From assembly GCF_015234515.1 (NCBI RefSeq), contig NZ_JADGMY010000010.1, positions 1 through 64,000 of the forward strand: 64,000 nucleotides of DNA. Direction: 5' to 3'. The notes beneath the pieces are model-generated. The model did no database searches and was not told where the DNA came from. It saw only the letters and a list, made by a program, of their open reading frames with translations. Made by a program: the position numbers and the translations under genes. This DNA is from Cellulomonas sp. GTDB lineage: Bacteria > Actinomycetota > Actinomycetes > Actinomycetales > Cellulomonadaceae. This document shows, piece after piece, positions 16,267 to 23,800 of this stretch. Each line of letters starts with the position of its first letter. Position 1 is the first letter of the stretch.

Positions 16267-17307
16267 TCAGAAGTCGACCGGGGCCGGGGCGTCGGCGGGA
16301 GCGTCGACCTTCGCACCGATGCCGAGCTTCTCGAGGATCTTCTTGTCGAGCTCGTTCGCGAGGTCGGGGTTGTCGCGCAGGAACTTGCGGGCGTTCTCCT
16401 TGCCCTGCCCCAGCTGGTCGCCCTCGTACGTGAACCACGCACCCGACTTGCGGACGAAGCCGTGCTCCACGCCCATGTCGATGAGCGACCCCTCGCGGGA
16501 GATGCCCACGCCGTACAGGATGTCGAACTCGGCCTGCTTGAAGGGCGGGGCCATCTTGTTCTTCACGACCTTGACGCGCGTGCGGTTGCCGACCGCCTCG
16601 GTGCCCTCCTTGAGGGTCTCGATGCGGCGGATGTCCATGCGGACCGACGCGTAGAACTTCAGCGCCTTGCCACCGGTGGTGGTCTCGGGGCTGCCGAAGA
16701 ACACGCCGATCTTCTCGCGCAGCTGGTTGATGAAGATCGCGGTCGTGCCCGAGGCGTTGAGCGCGCCCGTGATCTTGCGCAGCGCCTGCGACATGAGCCG
16801 CGCCTGCAGACCCACGTGCGAGTCGCCCATCTCGCCCTCGATCTCCGCCTTGGGCACGAGCGCCGCGACGGAGTCGATGACGATGATGTCGATCGCGCCC
16901 GAGCGGATCAGCGTGTCCATGATCTCGAGTGCCTGCTCGCCGTTGTCCGGCTGCGACACGAGGAGGGCGTCGGTGTCGACCCCCAGCTTCTTCGCGTACT
17001 CGGGGTCGAGCGCGTGCTCGGCGTCGATGAACGCCGCGATGCCGCCGGCCTTCTGGGCGTTCGCGACGGCGTGCAGCGCGACGGTGGTCTTGCCGGAGGA
17101 CTCGGGTCCGTACACCTCGACGACCCGGCCGCGCGGCAGGCCGCCGATCCCGAGCGCCACGTCCAGGGCGATGGAGCCGGTCGGGATCACCTCGACGGGG
17201 GCGCGGCCCTCGTCGCCGAGACGCATGACCGATCCCTTGCCGAACTGGCGGTCGATCTGGCTGAGTGCGGCCTCGAGGGCCTTGGAGCGGTCCGGAGCAG
17301 CGGCCAT
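16267..17307 (-). CDS. recA: RecA recombinase
   Basis: A 346-residue RecA, the ATP-dependent strand-exchange protein and coprotease for LexA. Seen: [14 protein letters not shown], Walker [10 protein letters not shown] at about residues 66-74, the MAW-like segment [25 protein letters not shown] (Walker B), loop L1/L2 region [24 protein letters not shown] and [28 protein letters not shown]. No intein is present. The ATG at 17307 has GAGGTGG upstream. Two promoters precede it: a PafBC-type P1 and a LexA-type P2. Confidence 0.98.
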   Translation of the reverse strand: MAAAPDRSKALEAALSQIDRQFGKGSVMRLGDEGRAPVEVIPTGSIALDVALGIGGLPRGRVVEVYGPESSGKTTVALHAVANAQKAGGIAAFIDAEHALDPEYAKKLGVDTDALLVSQPDNGEQALEIMDTLIRSGAIDIIVIDSVAALVPKAEIEGEMGDSHVGLQARLMSQALRKITGALNASGTTAIFINQLREKIGVFFGSPETTTGGKALKFYASVRMDIRRIETLKEGTEAVGNRTRVKVVKNKMAPPFKQAEFDILYGVGISREGSLIDMGVEHGFVRKSGAWFTYEGDQLGQGKENARKFLRDNPDLANELDKKILEKLGIGAKVDAPADAPAPVDF

Positions 17308-17372
17308 GGGGTCCACCTCGTCGTCTCGTGCAGCGTCGTGCTGCGCCTGCGGGGGCTGGTCTTGTCGCGGTG

Positions 17373-17395
17373 ACGCTATGCCCGACCACCGACAT
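17373..17395 (-). promoter_or_regulatory. recA P1, RecA-NDp (PafBC-type) promoter
   Basis: Read on the minus strand: ATGTCGGTG at 17395-17387, eight bases, then TAGCGT at 17378-17373. This matches the mycobacterial RecA-NDp consensus TTGTCRGTG-N8-TANNNT at 8 of 9 bases in the first block, with exact spacing and a full -10 match. The transcript would start near 17366 and carry a ~59-base leader. In mycobacteria this element is driven by the WYL-domain pair PafBC. Confidence 0.75.
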
Positions 17396-17477
17396 CGCGA
17401 CCGGACCTCGCACGGACCCGTGGACCGGCTCGTCGCCGGGCGGGGCTGTGGTCGGTTCGACCGTGTCACCGTGGGCC

Positions 17478-17499
17478 ACGCTACCCGAACACGTGTTCG
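17478..17499 (-). promoter_or_regulatory. recA P2 with LexA (SOS) box
   Basis: CGAACACGTGTTCG at 17486-17499 is a perfect 14-base palindrome. It matches the Gram-positive/actinobacterial LexA box CGAAC-N4-GTTCG and lies immediately upstream of TAGCGT (17483-17478), a likely -10 box, so LexA would block this promoter. The order of a distal LexA promoter and a proximal LexA-independent one is as in Mycobacterium tuberculosis recA. Confidence 0.88.
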
Positions 17500-17540
17500 A
17501 TCACGCGCCACGACACGCGCGTGCCGTCACGCGCGTGTCG

Positions 17541-18341
17541 TCACGCGCCGTCCACCTCGCCGGTCGCCGCGACGACGACCGCACCGCCCGGGCGCAGCAC
17601 GCACGGTCGCACCTCCGGTGCGAAGCGGTGCACGGCCGCCTCGAAGGCCGGGCCCGCCCGGTCCATCCAGCCGGGCGGCAGGCGCCGCGACGCCGGCGCG
17701 TGCAGCGTCCCCCAGTGCACGGGCACCGCGACGCGAGCCCCGACCAGCGCGCACACGCGTGCGGCCTCCACCGGGTCCAGGTGCCCGCCGGAGAGTCGCG
17801 GGCCCCACCCGCCGACCGGCACCAGCGCCAGGTCGACGGCCGCCCCGGCGAGCTCCGGCACCCGGGCAAGGCCGGGGAATGGGCCCGTGTCGCCCGCGAA
17901 CCACACGGTGAGGCCGCCTCCCCGCACGACGAACCCCGTCGCGGCGTTGGGCCGGTGCGGCATCGGACGGTGACCGTGCTCCGCCGGCACCGTCCGCACC
18001 CGGGCCGTCCCTCCCGTCGCGCCCGTGACCGTGCACCACTCCCCCGGCGCGACGCCCACGCCACGCAGGCCGTTCTCGCTGAGCCAGTGCGCGCTCGACG
18101 GCGCCGCCAGCACGGGCACGGGGCCGAGCTTGCGCAGCGACCCGAGCTCGGCGTGGTCGTGGTGCAGGTGCGACACGAGCGCCGCGTCCGCGCCGCGCCA
18201 GTCCGACGTGCGCGGCGCCACCCCGCCGCGTCGACGCAGCAGGCCCGCGTGCCGCCGCAGCAGCGGATCGGTCACCATCCGCACCCCGCCGACGTCGAGC
18301 ACGACGGTCGCGTGCCCGAGCCAGCACACCCGCACGCTCAC
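17541..18341 (-). CDS. UlaG-like metallo-beta-lactamase-fold hydrolase
   Basis: A 266-residue MBL-fold protein. Metal-binding motif HLHHDHAELG (HxHxDH), later VPAEHGHRPMP, WFAGDTGPFP (the Asp ligand) and VPVHWGTL (the C-terminal His) are all present, together with the UlaG/YtnP-style opening VRVCWLGHATVVLDVGGVRMVTDPLL. The substrate is unknown; relatives are lactonases, phosphodiesterases or N-acylphosphatidylethanolamine phospholipase-D-like enzymes. The GTG at 18341 overlaps the stop of the membrane phosphodiesterase gene (GTGA), so the two are co-translated and may act on linked substrates. Confidence 0.82.
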   Translation of the reverse strand: MSVRVCWLGHATVVLDVGGVRMVTDPLLRRHAGLLRRRGGVAPRTSDWRGADAALVSHLHHDHAELGSLRKLGPVPVLAAPSSAHWLSENGLRGVGVAPGEWCTVTGATGGTARVRTVPAEHGHRPMPHRPNAATGFVVRGGGLTVWFAGDTGPFPGLARVPELAGAAVDLALVPVGGWGPRLSGGHLDPVEAARVCALVGARVAVPVHWGTLHAPASRRLPPGWMDRAGPAFEAAVHRFAPEVRPCVLRPGGAVVVAATGEVDGA

Positions 18342-20536
18342 ACGTCCTCCCGGACCCGCCGTGCCGCCACGACCCCGGGCCGCACACCGCGCTCGACGAG
18401 CCACGCCACGAGCTGCGCGTGCACGGCGTCCGGCCCGACGAGCATCCGGTGCCCGCCGACCTCCTCGCGCCGCGCGTCGTCGACGACGAGGTCCGCCGGG
18501 TGCAGCAGGAACGCGAGGTTCTGCGCCCCGCCCAGGCCGCCGTGGGAGCCGACCTGACCCTCGAACGCGTGCACGTCGTCCCGCGGGCCGACCGCGGAGA
18601 CGAGGAGCAGGTCGCCCGTGTCCGCCAACCGCGCCGCGCGCGTCAGGTCGGCGCGCGCCCGCGCCGGGTACGGCGCGAGGGGGTCCTCCCCCTCGACGAC
18701 GTCGCCGTCCGCCTCCAGGAGCCGCAAGCCGCGTGCCCCGACCGCGACGAGCCCGCGCGTGCGGGAGTCGACGACGACGACGCCGACGGCGGGTCGGGCG
18801 GCGAGGCCCGGGACGAGGCCGGGCCACCGCTCCTGGAGCTCCTCCAGGAGCATCCTGCCCGGCGCGTCGGGGAACCAGACGAGGCCCAGGTTCCCGGAGC
18901 CGACGACCACGACGTCCGGCACGTCCCCCGCCGCCGGGTGGGCTCGGCCGTGCTCGCGGACGCGCGGGACGCCCTCCTCGCGGCGCGAGCGTCCGCGCCG
19001 CCGGTCCGTCCCCGCGTCCGGGCCGAGCACGACACGGTCACCGGGTCGGCCCAGGACACCCGTGAGCAGCGCGTTGACCGGGCCCCACTGCTCACCGTCG
19101 GTGCTCTGCAGGCCCTCGGCGTCCGGGTCCGCCATGAGCGCCCGCACGGTGTCCAGCAACGAGCGCCCCTCGACCTGCTCGAAGGTGGCGCCGAGCGTCT
19201 GCCCGTGGTCCGAGAGCACGACGAGGTCGTAGGCCCGCGGCGCGATCCTCGCCACCTCCTCCAGGATGCGCAGCACCTGGTCGAGCCCCTCGAGGGAGCG
19301 CAGCGACTCGGGTCGCGTCGGCCCCGCGTGGTGCGCGACCTCGTCGTAGTCGACGAGGTCGACGAACACCGTCGGGTCACCGCGCACGAGCGCGTCGGCG
19401 ACGAGCGACGTGGCGAGGTCGCGCAGCAGCACGTTGCTCACTGCACGGAGCACGACGTACCACCCGCCGCGCGGCACCCGCGGACGCACGTCGTGGACCG
19501 CCTGGCGACGGGCCTGGTAGAGCTCCTTGACGACCTCCCCCACCGTGAGGACCACCGCACGGGCGAGCACGAAGGGCCGCGCGAACACCCGCGCGTAGCC
19601 CGCGCCCGGGCCGAGCCCGTGCCGACGGCCCCGGCTCATCACGAGGAACGCCGACGACGCGTCACCCGAGAACATGGTGGCGACGGCCGTCCCACCACCG
19701 GAGAGCAGACCGTGCCCGTCGCTGAGCCGCTCCTCGACCAGCGCCGCGTCGTCCGGGTGGTTCGTCACCACCAGGCGGCCCAGGCCGCGGTCCCACCACC
19801 GGAACGCGGGGATCCGGTCAGCCGCGCCGTGCAGCAGGCCCGCCTGCGCGGCCGGCGTCGTCGAGGGGACGGTCGACCACCAGGGCTCGACGCGGTGCGT
19901 GCCCTGCTCGACCCACCGCTGCATCGTCGGCACCAGACCCGCGTCCACGGCCTGGTCGAGGACGGGCGCGCTCACGCCGTCGAGCTGGACCACGAGCAGC
20001 CCGGGCGGTCGCGCGGCTCCCTCCGCGGCGACCCCCCGGGTGTGGCGACGTGCGCGCCGCACGACGTCCGCGACGACGTACTCGTTGTCGCTGGAGCCCC
20101 ACACCCACCGGCCGACGGCCATCACCACGGAGGCGAGGAGGAGCACCCACACGACCGACCACCCGGAGGCCAGGGTGACGCCCGGCACGATGCGCAGCGC
20201 GAGCCACGTCACGAGCACCTGGGCGGCCACGCCGGCGATCAACGCCCCCCCGGCACCGGCGGCTGTCGCGAGCAGCCGCAGCGGGGCGCGCAGCACGAGG
20301 TCCCCGAGCCCGACGGCGAGCGCCACGAGCACCACCGCCCACGGTGTGGTCAGCGTGACGCCGTCGACCAGGGCGATCGCGGCAGCCAGGCCGAGGGCTG
20401 TGACGACGAGCGAGACGAGGGCGTCGGAGACGTCGCCCGCGCGCGGCAGCCAGCGCCCGCGGGCCGACCGCTGCGCGCTCCGGCGGTCTCCGTCCGTGTC
20501 ACCGGCGCCCTCCGGCGCCGGGGCGACGCCGGTCAT
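18338..20536 (-). CDS. Membrane phosphodiesterase: holin-4-like helices plus alkaline-phosphatase-superfamily domain
   Basis: A 732-residue protein. After a ~40-residue charged start come four or five helices (about 40-160), whose pattern LVVTALGLAAAIALVDGV, LVALAVGLGDLVLRAPL, and LRIVPGVTLASGWSVVWVLLLA looks like the four-helix phage-holin-4-2 family. The rest is a type I phosphodiesterase/alkaline phosphatase domain: LLVVQLDGVSAPVLDQAV (first metal Asp), WWSTVPSTTPAAQAGLLHG (nucleophile Thr region), FVDLVDYDEVAHHAGPTRPE and VVLSDHGQTLG (DH metal ligands). The active site probably faces outside or carries out lipid-linked phosphoester hydrolysis; the substrate is unknown. It lies five bases after DUF3046. 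Confidence 0.8.
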   Translation of the reverse strand: MTGVAPAPEGAGDTDGDRRSAQRSARGRWLPRAGDVSDALVSLVVTALGLAAAIALVDGVTLTTPWAVVLVALAVGLGDLVLRAPLRLLATAAGAGGALIAGVAAQVLVTWLALRIVPGVTLASGWSVVWVLLLASVVMAVGRWVWGSSDNEYVVADVVRRARRHTRGVAAEGAARPPGLLVVQLDGVSAPVLDQAVDAGLVPTMQRWVEQGTHRVEPWWSTVPSTTPAAQAGLLHGAADRIPAFRWWDRGLGRLVVTNHPDDAALVEERLSDGHGLLSGGGTAVATMFSGDASSAFLVMSRGRRHGLGPGAGYARVFARPFVLARAVVLTVGEVVKELYQARRQAVHDVRPRVPRGGWYVVLRAVSNVLLRDLATSLVADALVRGDPTVFVDLVDYDEVAHHAGPTRPESLRSLEGLDQVLRILEEVARIAPRAYDLVVLSDHGQTLGATFEQVEGRSLLDTVRALMADPDAEGLQSTDGEQWGPVNALLTGVLGRPGDRVVLGPDAGTDRRRGRSRREEGVPRVREHGRAHPAAGDVPDVVVVGSGNLGLVWFPDAPGRMLLEELQERWPGLVPGLAARPAVGVVVVDSRTRGLVAVGARGLRLLEADGDVVEGEDPLAPYPARARADLTRAARLADTGDLLLVSAVGPRDDVHAFEGQVGSHGGLGGAQNLAFLLHPADLVVDDARREEVGGHRMLVGPDAVHAQLVAWLVERGVRPGVVAARRVREDV

Positions 20537-20541
20537 CGACG

Positions 20542-20781
20542 TCAGCGCCCGGGCCGCGGCGGCGCCTGCCGGTGCTGGTCCGTCCCCCAGCGGGCGGTGT
20601 CCGGGATACCGAGCGCGTCGCACAGCGCGTGCCACACGACCCGCGGCTCGACGCCGTCCGCGAGGGCCTGGGCACCGGTGCGGTGACCGAGGTCGCCGAT
20701 GACGAGCTCCTCGAGCAGCAGCCGGCCCTCGACGGGGCCGAGGACGTCGGCGACAAGGTCGGCAAGCTCGCGGTTCCTCAC
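20542..20781 (-). CDS. DUF3046 family protein
   Basis: A 79-residue protein with the DUF3046 pattern: RELADLVADVLGPVEGRLLLEELVIGDLGHRTGAQALADGVEPRVVWHALCDALGIPDTARW. In mycobacteria and other actinobacteria the family is encoded near recA; its role is unknown. The GTG at 20781 has CAGGCT ending six bases upstream, which suggests a leaderless mRNA. It leads an operon with the membrane phosphodiesterase and the MBL hydrolase, and diverges from lhr with 64 bases between the starts. Confidence 0.8.
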   Translation of the reverse strand: MRNRELADLVADVLGPVEGRLLLEELVIGDLGHRTGAQALADGVEPRVVWHALCDALGIPDTARWGTDQHRQAPPRPGR

Positions 20782-20816
20782 GGACCCAGCCTGCCACCGG
20801 CGGGGGCGCCGCGCGC

Positions 20817-20839
20817 GTGTCGGTCCCTGCCGACACAAT
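20817..20839 (+). promoter_or_regulatory. lhr-nei promoter, RecA-NDp (PafBC-type)
   Basis: GTGTCGGTC at 20817-20825, eight bases, then CACAAT at 20834-20839 and a six-base spacer to the GTG at 20846. It keeps the TGTCGGT core and exact N8 spacing of the RecA-NDp consensus, with 7 of 9 matches in the first block and a C at the first position of the -10 box. The mRNA would be leaderless. Confidence 0.65.
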
Positions 20840-20845
20840 GGCCCG

Positions 20846-23800
20846 GTGGTGCTCGACCGCTTCTCCGACCCGACCCGGACGTGGTTCACGGGGGCGTTCG
20901 ACGCACCCACCGCGGCGCAGGCCGGCGCGTGGGAGGCGGTCTCCGGCGGCGACCACGCCCTGGTCGTTGCCCCCACCGGGTCGGGCAAGACGCTCGCCGC
21001 CTTCCTGTGGGCCCTCGACGGGCTGCTGACGGGACAGGCCCCGCCCGACCCGGCGAGCCGGTGCCGTGTGGTCTACGTCTCCCCCCTGAAGGCGCTCGCC
21101 ACGGACGTCGAGCGCAACCTGCGCTCCCCGTTGGTGGGCATCCGGCAGGCGGCGACCCGGCTCGGCTCGACCCTGCCGGAGGTCACGGTCGGCATCCGCA
21201 CGGGTGACACGCCCCCCGCGGAGCGGCGCGCGTTCGCGACGACGCCCCCGGACGTGCTCATCACGACGCCCGAGTCCCTCTACCTGGTCCTGACGTCGGG
21301 GGCGCGGCGCGGCCTGGCAGGCGTCCGCACCGTGATCGTCGACGAGATCCACGCCGTCGCGGGCACGAAGCGTGGTGCGCACCTCGCCGTGAGCCTCGAG
21401 CGTCTGGACGCGCTGCTCGAGGCCGAGGGCGGACCGGGCCCGGCGCAGCGCGTCGGTCTGTCGGCGACCGTGCGCCCCGTCGACGCGGTCGCGGCGTTCC
21501 TCGGCGGGGCACGTACCCCGGCGGACGGCGGGCGGCCGGTGGTCGTCGTGCAGCCGCCGTCGCAGAAGGTCATCGAGGTCGAGGTCGTGGTCCCCGTGCC
21601 GGACCTGGGCGACCTCGCCGCCGCAGCGCGGCCGGGTGCGGGCGGCACGACACCCGGCACGGTCAACCGCTACGGGGGCCCCGGCATCGACCCCGATCTC
21701 GCCGGCTTCGGTGCGCCGGACCCCGGTGCGGCGGCCCCGGTCCTGCCCGACGCCGAGCGGCCGCGCGCGTCGATCTGGCCGCACGTCGAGGAGCGGGTGG
21801 TGGACCTGGTGGCGGGTCACCGCTCGACGCTGGTCTTCACCAACTCCCGGCGCGGGGCCGAGCGGCTCACGGCGCGCATCAACGAGGTCTGGGCGGAGCG
21901 GCAGGGTGCCGAGCCTCCCGACCCCGGCACGGTCCGGGCCGCGGCCGTGCCCGGCCAGTCGGGCACGGCCGCGGGCGTCGACACGCGCGACGCCACGACG
22001 ATCGTCGCCCGAGCGCACCACGGGTCGATGAGCCGTGCCGAGCGGACCCGGACGGAGTCCGAGCTCAAGGCGGGTCGTCTGCCCGCGGTGGTCGCGACGA
22101 GCTCGCTCGAGCTCGGGATCGACATGGGTGCACTCGACCTGGTCGTCCAGGTGGGCTCACCGCCGTCGGTCGCCAGCGGGCTCCAGCGCGTCGGGCGCGC
22201 AGGGCACCAGGTCGGGGCGGTGTCGCGCGGCGTCGTGTTCCCGACGTACCGCGGGGAGCTGGTGCCGGCGGCGGTGACGGCCCAGCGGATGCGCACGGGC
22301 GAGCTCGAGGCGCTGGCCGTCCCGGCGAACCCGCTCGACGTCCTCGCGCAGCAGGTGGTCGCGATGGCGGCGGTCGACGACTGGCCCGTCGAGGACCTCG
22401 CCCGCGTGGTCCGGCGCGCGGCGCCGTTCGCGAGCCTGGGTGACGCGACGCTGCACGCGGTGCTCGACATGCTCGCGGGCCGGTACCCGTCCGAGGACTT
22501 TGCCGAGCTGCGGCCGCGCGTCGTGTGGGACCGCGTGTCCGACGTGATCTCGGGCAGGCCCGGCGCCCTGCGTCTCGCCGTGACGAGCGGCGGCACCATC
22601 CCGGACCGCGGCCTCTTCGGGGTGTTCCTCGCGGGCGGGGGCGAGACGAGCGACGTCCCCACGGACGCCGAGCGCTCGGGGGGCCGGGTCCGGGGCGGCA
22701 AGCGGGTCGGCGAGCTCGACGAGGAGATGGTCTACGAGTCGCGCGTCGGCGACACGTTCACGCTGGGGTCGAGCACCTGGCGCATCGAGGACATCACGCC
22801 CGACCGCGTGCTGGTCACGCCCGCGCCCGGCGTCCCGGGCCGGCTGCCGTTCTGGAAGGGCGACGCGCCGGGACGTCCGGCCGAGCTGGGTCGTGCCGTG
22901 GGCGCCTGGGTCCGGGAGGTGGCCGCCCTGCCCCCCGCGGCTGCGCGGGCGCGCGTCGAGGCCGCCGGGCTGGATCCCTGGGCGGCCGACAACCTGCTCG
23001 CGTACCTGGGCGACCAGCAGGAGGCGACCGGTCAGCTGCCGAGCGACGCGGTCGTCGTCGTCGAGCGGTTCCGCGACGAGCTGGGCGACTGGCGCATCGT
23101 GCTGCACTCGCCCTACGGGGCGCGGGTCCACGCACCCTGGGCCCTCGTGCTGGCCGCACGCCTGCGGGAGCGGTACGGGGTCGACGCCGCGGCCATGCAC
23201 GCCGACGACGGCATCGTGCTGCGCCTGCCGGACGTCCTGGACGAGGCTGCGGACGAGGCCTGGGGCGACGATCCCGGTGCGGCCGCCGGTCCGCGGCTCA
23301 CGCTCGAGGACCTCCTGATCGACCCGGACGAGGTGCTGGCGTCCGTCCGTGACGAGCTCGGCGCGTCCGCGATGTTCGCGGCGCGGTTCCGGGAGGCGGC
23401 CGGCCGCGCACTGCTGCTGCCCCGCCGGCGCCCCGACCGTCGCCAGCCGCTGTGGCAGCAGCGGCAGCGCGCAGCCCAGCTGCTCGAGGTGGCCGCCCGC
23501 TTCCCCGACTTCCCCATCCTCCTGGAGGCCGTGCGCGAGTGCCTGCAGGACGACTTCGACACCGAGGCGCTCATCGGGCTCATGCGGGACGTCGTCACCG
23601 GCCGGGTGCGCGTGGTCGAGGTGACGACGCCGCACCCGTCACCCTTCGCCCAGTCGCTGCTGTTCGGGTACACCGCCCAGTTCCTGTACGAGGGTGATGC
23701 CCCGCTCGCGGAGCGCCGTGCCGCCGCCCTCACGCTCGACCCGACCCTGCTGGCGGAGCTGCTGGGCACGGGGGGCGAGTCGCAGCTCGCGGACCTCCTG

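Larger units (their letters stand above)
17308..17540. other. Gene-free region upstream of recA
   Basis: This 233-base interval lies between recA and the end of the metallo-hydrolase gene. It contains the two recA promoters described separately and a ~60-base recA leader. I see no small gene in it. Confidence 0.6.
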
